This document shows, one piece after another, positions 26,819 to 35,629 of a stretch of DNA of 64,000 nucleotides (position 1 is the stretch's first letter; every line of letters starts with the position of its first letter). This DNA comes from Thermophagus sp052400625. Its GTDB lineage: Bacteria > Bacteroidota > Bacteroidia > Bacteroidales > Marinilabiliaceae. The notes below the pieces were generated by a model that was given only the letters and a program-made list of their open reading frames with translations, did no database searches and was not told the origin of the DNA. The translations under genes and the position numbers were made by a program. Location: the NCBI GenBank assembly GCA_052400625.1, contig JBQTGH010000010.1. The stretch is one strand, 5' to 3'.

Positions 26819-28036
26819 TTACCACCCACAACCAGATATATTATCAACTCTTCCAATGGATATGTTTCCTGCTTTAATATCCAGATTTTTAGGGGTTTCA
26901 TTTATACATCCATTCCCGGCCTTTAATTCGGGAGCATTGAGCCAGATGTCTGATGAGACATTGAAGGTGACGTTAATCAGGGAATTTGGAGATTTTAGCA
27001 AGAATAGGGGCAGTGAATAATTATTTTGAATTTTCTGAAAGTTGTGATAGATGGCCTTGATATCTTCGATGAAAATGTTTCTGATAATCAGGCCTGAATC
27101 CAGAGAAGCAGAGAATAATGCCAGATTTGAGTATTCTGTGTTCTCAATCTCGATCAAAACGTTACTCAAAAAATGATTTGATTCCGTGATTCCGTCTCCC
27201 CATCCCAATTGAAATGGTGCTCCGTTTTTGTTGTGCATGATGGTGACATTTTCGACCCTTGTATCTCTGTAAAGTTTAATAGCGTCATCCCAAGTGTCTA
27301 TTTTGGAGTTTTTGATGATGGAGCCTTCTCCTCCTCCAAAGCCGTCAGAGTTACTGTGAAAATCCGGTTTGGAACGAGTGTTTACAATGTGGATGTTATC
27401 AGCAATTATAGGTGAAGAAAACGAAGTGATTGCATACGTTCTGGCATTTTCAATGCGTAAATTTTTAATAAAAATAGTGTCTTCCGCAGTTGTCTTAGTT
27501 GTTGAAATTGCTCCAAATTTCCATTTTTCGCAATCATGTGCCCGGTCATCTCCATGTGCTCCACCTTTGCAGGATGAATTTGGATGTTCTTGTTTGTTTT
27601 TTCCTAATGCCCAGTTGGCAGTGTTGGTTCCGAATATCCGGGAGGTTTCACGGTCTTTCCCTATGATTTCGATGGAGCCTTGCACTCTGAATCCTCCATT
27701 AATCGTTACACCCTTGTTTATTGTGATGGTTTTTATGCAGGTTGGTACTGTCCAGTAAAAACCATGAAGGTCGTTGTCAATATTGTTTTTAGAAGAGAAG
27801 GAAGAAGTTTTTAAAAAAATGAATTTTCCATTTTCTGGATCCCATTCAATATTTTTTAAATCTACTCCTTCCGGGATATTCAGTTTATTCTTTATGTCAT
27901 TAAGACTGTCAAAAGAACCATGATGTAGCCTTTCCTTGCTTGACATAAACATTTTCTTACTTTCAGAAAAATGACAACTGTTCAGCCAAAAGAACAAGAA
28001 TAAAGAAAGACAAAAGAGAATGTTTTTAATAGTCAT
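26819..28036 (-). CDS. Beta-helix protein, putative glycoside hydrolase lipoprotein
   Basis: A 405-residue lipoprotein (leader ending LNSC, Cys 20). There is no N-terminal beta-sandwich; the beta-helix starts early (IKTITINKGVTINGGFRVQG) and runs to the end. Distinctive coils are HSNSDGFGGGEGSIIKNS, IDTWDDAIKLYRDT and NGAPFQLGWGDG. The SDG and DDAIKL pair matches the catalytic aspartate region of GH28-like and GH49-like enzymes. NGAPFQLGW matches NGAPFMISW of the neighbour at 23044, so the two are related by duplication. An insertion rich in His, Cys and charged residues (SSCKGGAHGDDRAHDCEKW) near 145-165 could bind metal or form a disulfide. Second gene of the operon, 20 nt after the first. 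Function is inferred from fold and context. Confidence 0.72.
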   Translation of the reverse strand: MTIKNILFCLSLFLFFWLNSCHFSESKKMFMSSKERLHHGSFDSLNDIKNKLNIPEGVDLKNIEWDPENGKFIFLKTSSFSSKNNIDNDLHGFYWTVPTCIKTITINKGVTINGGFRVQGSIEIIGKDRETSRIFGTNTANWALGKNKQEHPNSSCKGGAHGDDRAHDCEKWKFGAISTTKTTAEDTIFIKNLRIENARTYAITSFSSPIIADNIHIVNTRSKPDFHSNSDGFGGGEGSIIKNSKIDTWDDAIKLYRDTRVENVTIMHNKNGAPFQLGWGDGITESNHFLSNVLIEIENTEYSNLALFSASLDSGLIIRNIFIEDIKAIYHNFQKIQNNYSLPLFLLKSPNSLINVTFNVSSDIWLNAPELKAGNGCINETPKNLDIKAGNISIGRVDNISGCGW

Positions 28037-28056
28037 TTCGGGGAAGTTTTAGAAAT

Positions 28057-29601
28057 TTATTGCTTTTGGTCATAAGCATTTATATCGCTTACAAATTCAT
28101 TACTTGAAATTCCGGTTTCATCAAGATTCTTCACTACCCCGTTGTTGGCCTTAATGTTTCGGAATGAAACCTTGGTTATGTTGCTTTTTTGACTAAAGCC
28201 ATATAAGGATTTTCCAATTTCACTCTTATTTACATTCAGTTGAATATTTTCAAAGGTTAAATTTTTGATGCTTCCGCCTCCGGCCCCCTGATAGCCTTCA
28301 TCTCTTACAAGGAGACTTACCAGGTTTCCATGATTTAAATAACAGTTTCTGATTTTAATGTTACTGAAGATGGCTGAACCTCCATGCATTGAAGCAATAA
28401 ATGCCTTGTTTGTAGGGCTTAGGCTATAGCAATTTTCGATTGTCACATCTTTGCAATAATCCTGACCGTTCCAAGTCAGCATAATATCTGCTCCGTTGTT
28501 GTGCAATCCCCAGAATATCATGTTTTTGATATTTATGTTTGCAACCGGAGTTCCTGATAGTTTATTGGTTCCATCCCATAAAATATCCCCTGTGCCTTCA
28601 GAGGCATCAAACAATCCAGTGATGCAAACTCTGTCGTCATTGGCTGTTACAAAGCAATCTTCAAGGGTAATATTTCTACCATAAGTGTGAAATCCATCGT
28701 TGTTATGTTCTCCAAAACCGAGTAGCTTAACGTTTTTAACCTTTACATCATCGCAATCCGCAAATTCCATCTGATATCCTGGACTGTTTATTACGGCAAT
28801 TCCGTTGACTTCAATGTTTTTGCATCTTCCAAAGTGAAAACCCATCCAGTCGGAATCCCATTCCTGCTCGAGTCTTGGTTCCGTTTCTTCGGCATGCCTG
28901 ACAAAAGCCTGAGAAAAAAGCCCTCTGCCAAGAATTCTAATATTTTCCTTATCAAGCACTTTTACGGTGCCTTTAACTACGGCTCCTCCTGAAACATATA
29001 ATGTATTGATTCCATTGGTAAAAGGATCCCATGCTTGTCCCACTTCATGTATCCCGGGTTCCATAAATAATACATTCGGGTCGTTTTTGTCCGGAATCAT
29101 GGTTTCAGGGGCTTCTGCACTAATAATAAAAAACTGCCATTCATTTTTTAGTTTAGCTTTTACCAGAAATTTCCGGGGAGTATCAATGGTTAGCATTATA
29201 GATGAATCAGATGCAAGTGCTTTGGAGGGAATGTTGGGCAATATTTCCCAATCTTCAATTTCAGAGCTGGTTCTTATGGCTATTTTTGCCTGACCGGAAA
29301 AAGAGAAATTACAAAATGATACTCCCTTGTAAGATGGCGAATCAGTCATTGTTCCTGCATCACCATACCATTCATGCTCTTCCCGTGTTTCAAAACCTCT
29401 GTATACAAAGGCATTCTTGTTGTTTACTTCTAAAGAAAAGAATGGAGATCTTTCCAATCCATCTACAGTTTCCAGGTTTTTTATTTTAGGATAAACGATT
29501 GTTTTATTTTTACTGATTTTACTCGAGTTGTAGTCACAGCTAATGCATGTTGAGGCTGCAATACATGTTATTAATGCGATGGTTTTCCAAGTCATATTCA
29601 T
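28057..29601 (-). CDS. Beta-helix glycoside hydrolase-like lipoprotein, paralog of the gene at 20397
   Basis: A 514-residue lipoprotein (leader with CISC near residue 22). A beta-sandwich (about 40-175) is followed by NVLFMEPGIHEVGQAWDPF and a right-handed beta-helix. Acidic motifs HNNDGFHTYGRN and ANDDRVCITGLFD sit in consecutive coils as in polygalacturonase-type enzymes, and NGADIMLTWNG and SMHGGS are shared with the plus-strand paralog at 20397-21875. It is the first gene of the leftward operon, so the operon promoter should lie just right of 29601. Two paralogs on opposite strands within 7 kb imply duplication inside the PUL, perhaps for differently sulfated or linked substrates. Confidence 0.8.
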   Translation of the reverse strand: MNMTWKTIALITCIAASTCISCDYNSSKISKNKTIVYPKIKNLETVDGLERSPFFSLEVNNKNAFVYRGFETREEHEWYGDAGTMTDSPSYKGVSFCNFSFSGQAKIAIRTSSEIEDWEILPNIPSKALASDSSIMLTIDTPRKFLVKAKLKNEWQFFIISAEAPETMIPDKNDPNVLFMEPGIHEVGQAWDPFTNGINTLYVSGGAVVKGTVKVLDKENIRILGRGLFSQAFVRHAEETEPRLEQEWDSDWMGFHFGRCKNIEVNGIAVINSPGYQMEFADCDDVKVKNVKLLGFGEHNNDGFHTYGRNITLEDCFVTANDDRVCITGLFDASEGTGDILWDGTNKLSGTPVANINIKNMIFWGLHNNGADIMLTWNGQDYCKDVTIENCYSLSPTNKAFIASMHGGSAIFSNIKIRNCYLNHGNLVSLLVRDEGYQGAGGGSIKNLTFENIQLNVNKSEIGKSLYGFSQKSNITKVSFRNIKANNGVVKNLDETGISSNEFVSDINAYDQKQ

Positions 29602-30277
29602 ATAAGTTCTAGATGATTCAATTTTTTTGGTTGGTTTTCTTTCTCCAGTTAGGAAGGGTAATGGTAATTTACTGCCTGGAGTTTAAAACAAAAATATGGA
29701 AGGGACTTTGCATTTATTGATTCGTTTGTACGCACTCTTTGTTTTGTTGTGAGTTTATTCTTCTAAAAATGTACTTCTCAATAAAAGAAAACTCCGCTAT
29801 TAATTGCTTTAAGGCCTTTGGTGAAAAAAGGTATTGGAGTTCCGGTTTTGCCAGATTGGATGCCAGTATTTCGAGTGCTGAAGTACAATAGAGCAAAGCA
29901 AAAGTTTACAGAGGTCATTCCTGTCTTTTTTCAACTTATATATTTGTTTTTACAATTATTAAGACCTGTTTTCCTGCTTAGGAAGCAACGATAATGAAGG
30001 GTAAGAATGTTGAACGCGAATAATATGAATCGATGTAGATTGTTTTGAATTCTTCTACTCAAAAAGGAGCTGTAAAGAATGTGAATTTTAACTTTCTAAA
30101 TTACTTAGGATCAGTCTGTGACTTTTTTATGAGAAGAGGATGTTAGAAATTTATTGAGCGTTCCATTTTTCAAATGGAGATAAATAATAAACATATAAAG
30201 ATGTGTTTCCTCTTCAAGGGGAAGGCATACAAGAGTGAAGGGAGTTACCTAAATAAAGGAAAATAAAACAATTAACA
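29602..30277. other. Divergent intergenic region between the beta-helix operon and the sulfatase block
   Basis: No gene recognised in 676 bases. It must contain the promoters for the leftward operon (from 29601) and the rightward block (from 30278), so it is the natural place for regulator sites. A 60-codon minus-strand frame (29714-29896) and an open plus-strand stretch around 29810-29980 have no recognisable content. TTTG and TAAATTAC boxes about 17 nt apart near 29665-29690 (minus strand) only partly match the Bacteroidota promoter consensus. Confidence 0.4.
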
Positions 30278-31735
30278 ATGAAACGTACACTATTGGGATT
30301 TTTGGGCATTCTTCTGATTTCGGGAGTATGCTTTTGGGGGTGTTCCTCCGTGGAGAAAGAGGTGGAGTCACCCAATGTCATATTCGTCCTTGTTGACGAT
30401 ATGGGCTTTGGAGATTTGAGCAAATATGGTCAAACCGAATTTACTACTCCGAATTTGGACAAAATGGCAGATGAAAGTCTGGTGTTTAATGATTTTTATT
30501 GTGGGAATACAGTTTGTGGCCCATCCCGGGCAGCCTTACTTACCGGGAAACACAACGGTCATAATTCGGTGAGGGGAAACAGTCCTGCTCAGTTGATTGG
30601 GGATGATGAATTTACTATGGCTGATGTATTTAAGGAAGCAGGTTATCGAACCGGTTGTATTGGTAAATGGGGTATAGGCCATCCACCACCGGTAGATGAT
30701 CCGGCAAGGAAAGGATTCGATTATTTTTATGGATATGTTAACATGTGGCATGCCCATAATTTCTATCCTGAGTTTCTTTATAAGAATGGTGAAAAAGTTT
30801 TTCTTGATAACAAGCTGAAAGAGGTTGATGGGAAAAATCCCTGGGCTGATTATCCGGAAGGAACCGGAGTTGCTGAAGTTAGAAATGAGTATGCACCTGA
30901 CTTGTTTAGTGTTGAGGCTTCAGAATTTCTTGAAAGAAATAAGAATGATAAGTTCTTTCTTTATTATGCTTTAAATATCCCTCATGCTAACAATGAAGCG
31001 AAACCTAATGGAATGGAAGTGCCGGAATGGGGCCGATTTGCCAGTAAGGAATGGCCAGATCCGGAAAAGGGATTTGCTTCAGTAATGACCTATATTGATA
31101 ACTATATGGGGATTCTTTTTCAAAAACTTGAAGATTTAGGAATTGCAGAAAACACTGTTGTTGTTTTTTGTAGTGACAATGGGCCCCATCAGGAAGGTGG
31201 GCATAAAATGAATTTCTTTGACAGTAACGGCCCCTACAGAGGTATGAAGAGGGATTTATATGAAGGTGGAATTAAGACCCCTTGTTTTGTTCGTTGGCCG
31301 GAGGTTATTAAAGAAGGCAGGGAGACCAATCATCAAGCTGCTTTTTGGGATGTTTTACCCACCTTCTGTGATATTGCAGGTGTTGAAAAGCCAATTGGGA
31401 TTGATGGTATTTCATTCTATCCCACATTGATGGGACAGGAAGAGCAGCAAAAAAAACATGATTATTTATACTGGGAGTTTTATGAAGGAGGCGGTAAACA
31501 GGCTGTCCTAAGTGGCGATTGGAAATATGTAAAGTTGAATGTACGAGACTCTTCTAAACCTGTAATTGGAGAGTTGTATAACCTCGCCAATGACATAGGG
31601 GAAGAAAATAATGTTGCAGAAAACTATCCTGAAATTGTGGAACAAATGGAACTGTATCTTAGAGAAGCACATACTCCATTTGATGCAATTTCCTTATTTG
31701 AAGAGGATGGTGCAGATACAGAAACTCCTTTTTAA
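30278..31735 (+). CDS. S1-family sulfatase
   Basis: Removes sulfate esters from the glycan. The 485-residue lipoprotein (leader near GVCFWGC) opens with VIFVLVDDMGFGDLSKYG, where the two Asp residues bind calcium. The maturation motif VCGPSRAALLTG places the formylglycine Cys at residue 80. HNGHNSVRGN, GKWGIGH, VVFCSDNGPHQEGGHK and the C-terminal subdomain with SGDWKYVKLN are typical arylsulfatase features. It is the Cys-type, so it needs a formylglycine-generating or anSME maturase, not present here. It opens the rightward block and is followed by a hairpin and the symporter gene. The target sulfate position is unknown. Confidence 0.93.
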   Translation: MKRTLLGFLGILLISGVCFWGCSSVEKEVESPNVIFVLVDDMGFGDLSKYGQTEFTTPNLDKMADESLVFNDFYCGNTVCGPSRAALLTGKHNGHNSVRGNSPAQLIGDDEFTMADVFKEAGYRTGCIGKWGIGHPPPVDDPARKGFDYFYGYVNMWHAHNFYPEFLYKNGEKVFLDNKLKEVDGKNPWADYPEGTGVAEVRNEYAPDLFSVEASEFLERNKNDKFFLYYALNIPHANNEAKPNGMEVPEWGRFASKEWPDPEKGFASVMTYIDNYMGILFQKLEDLGIAENTVVVFCSDNGPHQEGGHKMNFFDSNGPYRGMKRDLYEGGIKTPCFVRWPEVIKEGRETNHQAAFWDVLPTFCDIAGVEKPIGIDGISFYPTLMGQEEQQKKHDYLYWEFYEGGGKQAVLSGDWKYVKLNVRDSSKPVIGELYNLANDIGEENNVAENYPEIVEQMELYLREAHTPFDAISLFEEDGADTETPF

Positions 31736-31757
31736 AATTAATTATTGAATATAGATA

Positions 31758-31786
31758 ATTCTCTGCCTCATGTTGGGGCAGAGAAT
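31758..31786 (+). promoter_or_regulatory. Strong hairpin without T-run between sulfatase and symporter genes
   Basis: ATTCTCTGCC (31758-31767) and GGCAGAGAAT (31777-31786) pair perfectly over 10 bp with a 9-nt loop. No T-run follows and the symporter ATG is 18 nt further on. It is more likely an mRNA processing or stabilising element, or translational control, than a terminator. Confidence 0.6.
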
Positions 31787-31803
31787 GAATTGTAATATGT
31801 ATT

Positions 31804-33600
31804 ATGGAACTACATTGGTTAGATTATTTAGCATTTTTCTCTTATTTTGCCTTGTTAAGTTTGATAGGGTATTTGGCTGGTCGTCAGAAAAATGTGGTAG
31901 CAGCTGACTATTTTTTGGCTGGCAAATCTCTCCCCTGGTATGTTGTGGGAAGCTCTTATATTGCCGCCAACATCAGTACTGAGCATTTTTTGGGTATGAT
32001 AGGTGCTGCTGTTCTTTATGGTATAGTGGTGGCCACCCCTGAGTGGAGTACAATCATCGCCTTTACTTTTCTTATCTGGTTGTTTATTCCTTTTTTGCTT
32101 ACCTCAAAAGTTTATACTACACCCGAGTTTCTGGAACGGCGTTTCAATTCCAAGATGCGCTTTATTTTTGCACTGATTACACTCTTTGCCAATGTTACTG
32201 CCTTTATGGCACCTGTAATTTACGGTGGAGGATTAATTGTTGAGGAAGCTTTGGGGTTTAATGAGCTTTTCGGGTTAAATGAAGTCGCTATTAAAGCAGG
32301 TGCACAGACCGACTGGGGTTTGTTTTTCTCTATATTTCTTATTGCAATAACTGCTGGTCTTTGGGCCATTTGGGGCGGATTAAAATCCGTTGCCTGGATG
32401 GATGTTTTAACTATCTTAATAATGGTAGTAGGAGGTTTGGTGGTGACCATTTTGGGGCTCATAGAGTTGGGAGCAGGCGATGGGATTTTCAGTGGTTTTG
32501 CAAAGATGGTAGAAGCCAATAAAGGAGAGCTTGGATGGGCCAGTGACTGGATTAGTCAAAATGTAACAAACATACTGAACGGATCTGAATCAGGGGATTA
32601 CTACAACAGGATGTCGGTGCTTCAACCTATTAATCATGATACAACACCATGGACTCACTGGGTCTTTTCATTCTTTTATCTGGGATTATGGTATACAGCC
32701 ATTAATCAGCATATGATTCAGAAAGTGTTTGCTGCCAAAGATATGTACAATGCTCGCATGGGGATGGTTTTTGCTTCTTTCCTGAAGTTATTGTTGCCAT
32801 TTATCGTCGTCGTTCCCGGTCTGATATTTTTCGCAATGAAGCCAGACTTTCTGTTTTCAGGTAGCTGGGACTTGATGAGTGAAGAAGCCAACAAAACCTA
32901 TATACTGATGATTGGGAATCTTGTTCCGGTTTTTCTTGTAGGTTTTCTTTTGGCCGCCCTTTTTGGGGCAATACAAAGTACTGTTAGCTCTGTTCTTAAT
33001 TCCACATCTACCATTTTTACGATTGATTTTTACAAAGAGTACATAAATCCAAAGGTTTCTGAAAAGCAAGAAATTCGGGTTGGAAGAATGGCAGGAACTG
33101 TTATACTATTGATTTGCATTGTTTTAGCTATTGTGTTGACTTTTGCCAAAATCAACATATTCGTCTATGTTCAGGAGATGTATACTTTTATTGGACCTCC
33201 ATTTTCTGCGATCTTTCTGGCTGGAATGCTGTGGAAAAGGATCAATGGTAGAGATGCTGTAATTGCCGTGGTTGCAGGATTGGCTCTTTCAATAATTATT
33301 AAGTTTTTGGTTTTTTTCCCACTTGCGGATTCTACGTCAGCATTTGCCAGTTTTATTAAACCCTTTGCCAACCAGGGGTTAATTGTTTGGGGTTTTACAT
33401 CGGCTGTTGTGTTGATTATGGGAGCTATTACTCCTCCGGCGGATGAGAAAAATGTAGGAGAAGGCCTGGTCTTTAATTTTAGAAAGATCAATCTTGGAGG
33501 AGGCCTTGGGAAAAAATGGTATAACAGCGTTTTGCTATGGTGGGGCCTGGGCTTTGCTATGATGATCGCTTTTATGCTAATCTTTTCAGTCTTTGTATGA
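31804..33600 (+). CDS. Sodium/solute symporter (SSS, SLC5-like) for a sugar
   Basis: A 598-residue inner-membrane protein of about 14 predicted helices. The start (WLDYLAFFSYFALLSLIGYLAGR), SYIAANISTEHFLGMIGAA, the TPEFLERRFNS motif and AALFGAIQSTVSSVLNSTSTIFTIDFYK-type region (about 385-415, including the conserved sodium-site Ser/Thr cluster) are typical of SGLT-type sugar/sodium symporters. It probably takes a released monosaccharide or uronate from the periplasm into the cytoplasm. It sits between two sulfatase genes and is closed by a strong terminator. The transported sugar cannot be read from sequence. Confidence 0.92.
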   Translation: MELHWLDYLAFFSYFALLSLIGYLAGRQKNVVAADYFLAGKSLPWYVVGSSYIAANISTEHFLGMIGAAVLYGIVVATPEWSTIIAFTFLIWLFIPFLLTSKVYTTPEFLERRFNSKMRFIFALITLFANVTAFMAPVIYGGGLIVEEALGFNELFGLNEVAIKAGAQTDWGLFFSIFLIAITAGLWAIWGGLKSVAWMDVLTILIMVVGGLVVTILGLIELGAGDGIFSGFAKMVEANKGELGWASDWISQNVTNILNGSESGDYYNRMSVLQPINHDTTPWTHWVFSFFYLGLWYTAINQHMIQKVFAAKDMYNARMGMVFASFLKLLLPFIVVVPGLIFFAMKPDFLFSGSWDLMSEEANKTYILMIGNLVPVFLVGFLLAALFGAIQSTVSSVLNSTSTIFTIDFYKEYINPKVSEKQEIRVGRMAGTVILLICIVLAIVLTFAKINIFVYVQEMYTFIGPPFSAIFLAGMLWKRINGRDAVIAVVAGLALSIIIKFLVFFPLADSTSAFASFIKPFANQGLIVWGFTSAVVLIMGAITPPADEKNVGEGLVFNFRKINLGGGLGKKWYNSVLLWWGLGFAMMIAFMLIFSVFV

Positions 33601-33638
33601 AATAGTTCTTTTGTTTCTTGATTGCCCCTTGCCCCATG

Positions 33639-33692
33639 AGATTAGAGGCATTAGTATTGAACTGGTTATTTATATGCCTCTAATCTTTTTTG
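33639..33692 (+). terminator. Rho-independent terminator after the symporter gene
   Basis: AGATTAGAGGCAT (33639-33651) and ATGCCTCTAATCT (33674-33686) are exact reverse complements with a 22-nt loop, followed by TTTTT. The remaining bases to 33950 hold no recognisable gene. The next sulfatase at 33951 should have its own promoter there. Confidence 0.88.
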
Positions 33693-33950
33693 CTTTTAGA
33701 GTTATAAAACTTGAAATAAAGGACAATTTAATCTTTAGGCTTTTGGAATTGGATGAGTGTCAAACAGGCCTGGAGTAAAAGACTGCTTTTCATAATTCTG
33801 GCAAATGAGTTGGTGTACTTGGTTCAGTTACAATAGTTGCATCTGATCTATGTTTTCTTATTCAAATGGAAATTAATGACTCTTTCTCTATGTATTGCAA
33901 ATAAGGCCAGAATTTTTTTTAACATCATTTCTTAGATTTAGATCATAATT

Positions 33951-35603
33951 ATGAAACGGAATATTTTTCTATCATTACTTCTTATCGTTTTTGTTTTTGC
34001 CCTTCAGGGTAGTTCATTTTTGAAAGAAAAAAAAACCGGTACAGATGAAATGAATATTTTATTCATTACGGTTGAGGATTGGAATGCTAAAGCCATTGGG
34101 ACTTATGGTAATTCAATTGTAAAAACTCCAAATGTGGATCGTCTTGCCCAAAGAGGAATTCAGTTTAATCGTGCTTATGCCCAGGGTGTTGTATGTAATC
34201 CATCCAGAGCTTCCTTTACAACGGGTCTGCGTCCTGATGCAACCGGGGTTTATGGAAATCCGGATGATTGTGATAATTATATCGGATGGAATGATCCAAA
34301 CATGGCCGGTTTGTTAAAACAAAACGGCGCCCATACCGCACAAACCGGTAAATTGATGCATAAGTGGAGACATTCGTTCAATGTGATCAATCATTTTGAT
34401 CAGATTGAAATGGAAAAACCATTTGTTACCCAAGATGGAAATGTGATTGATATGGAGCCGGACAGGGGACCGTTTGATGGTATTCAAAAGTACACGCATG
34501 TTATACCTCATATTCTGGATAGTGCTCCCGAACGCGATTGGGTTTGGGTGCCTGATGAAAAGCACGATTCCATGCTTGTGAAACTTCAGAAAGAAAAAGA
34601 AGCCAGACTGGCACGGGGAGAACCAAATACCTGGAGTTTACGGAAACCTTTTCAGCAATATCATGCAGAAATGATTGGTAATGTTGGTTTAGAGGATAAG
34701 TACACCGAAGATGGGATCGTGACCCGATTGGCAGAGAAAATGATAGGAGATTTTGCAAGGAGCCAGAAGCAGTTTTTTCTCAATGTTGGTTTGTATGCTC
34801 CTCATACACCATTGTTAGCACCGGAGAAATATGTTGCCCTTTACGATACTGCAGATATTTCAATTAGCGAGGTAACCCGGGATAAGGATCAGGGAGTCCC
34901 CAATATTGCAGTGAGAAAGGGCAATAACTACGATATTTTTAATGGGATGTATGATCAGTTTAAACCTACTCTGCAAAGGCAAAAAGAGGCGATTGCAGCT
35001 TACTACGGAACAAGCTCTTTTATTGATGCTCAGGTTGGGAGACTATTAAATGCTCTGGAAGAGAATGGCATATCGGAAAATACCATTGTAGTGTTAATTG
35101 CTGATCATGGTTTTCATCTGGGAGAACATGGTTGTTGGAGCAAATATACTCTTTTTGAAGAAACCATCCGAGTGCCTTTTATTGTTTATGTTCCCGGAGC
35201 AAAAGGGAATGGAACTCAGAGTGACGAAATTGTTGAGCTTGTGGATCTGCTCCCCACTTTCTGTGATTTATGGAATATTGAGAGGGATAACCGGTTGGAA
35301 GGTATTAGTTTCAAACCACTTCTTGAGAATCCTGAAAAAGAGTGGAAAAAAGCTGCTTTTTCGATGGCACCGGCTCCCTTATATGGAAGAACTGTTCGTA
35401 CCAAACGATACAGGTATTGCGAATATCTTACTTCTTATGAATTTCCGAATGAAAATTCACCTGTTGCAATAGAGTTGTATGACCATCAGACTGATCCCAA
35501 TGAGCAGATAAATCTTGCAGGAAAAGAAGAATACGAAGCTGTTGAAGCCGAGTTGAGGGAAATGCTATATGAAGGATGGAGATCCGCATTACCTGCTGAA
35601 TGA
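33951..35603 (+). CDS. S1-family sulfatase (iduronate-2-sulfatase-like)
   Basis: A 550-residue secreted sulfatase (signal peptide about 1-22). NILFITVEDWNAKAIGTYG provides the metal-binding acidic start, and VVCNPSRASFTTGLRPDATG the formylglycine site at Cys 82. YAPHTPL, LIADHGFHLGEHGCWSK and the C-terminal TKRYRYCEY block follow in family order. The LRPDATGVY and HGFHLGEH motifs resemble the iduronate-2-sulfatase-like S1_7 group; the subfamily is suggested, not proven. Its stop overlaps an ATG at 35600 (ATGA), tying it to the GH2 gene that follows, so sulfate removal and GH2 cleavage are probably co-expressed steps. Confidence 0.92.
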   Translation: MKRNIFLSLLLIVFVFALQGSSFLKEKKTGTDEMNILFITVEDWNAKAIGTYGNSIVKTPNVDRLAQRGIQFNRAYAQGVVCNPSRASFTTGLRPDATGVYGNPDDCDNYIGWNDPNMAGLLKQNGAHTAQTGKLMHKWRHSFNVINHFDQIEMEKPFVTQDGNVIDMEPDRGPFDGIQKYTHVIPHILDSAPERDWVWVPDEKHDSMLVKLQKEKEARLARGEPNTWSLRKPFQQYHAEMIGNVGLEDKYTEDGIVTRLAEKMIGDFARSQKQFFLNVGLYAPHTPLLAPEKYVALYDTADISISEVTRDKDQGVPNIAVRKGNNYDIFNGMYDQFKPTLQRQKEAIAAYYGTSSFIDAQVGRLLNALEENGISENTIVVLIADHGFHLGEHGCWSKYTLFEETIRVPFIVYVPGAKGNGTQSDEIVELVDLLPTFCDLWNIERDNRLEGISFKPLLENPEKEWKKAAFSMAPAPLYGRTVRTKRYRYCEYLTSYEFPNENSPVAIELYDHQTDPNEQINLAGKEEYEAVEAELREMLYEGWRSALPAE

Positions 35604-35629
35604 GTTATGATTTTACAAAAAGAGATACT

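Noticed and set aside
29714..29896. 60-codon minus-strand frame in the divergent intergenic region
   Set aside because: No recognisable content; the region is better explained as regulatory DNA. The opposite strand is equally open.
33593..33778. 61-codon plus-strand frame starting at the symporter stop
   Set aside because: It runs through the terminator hairpin and has no recognisable domain.
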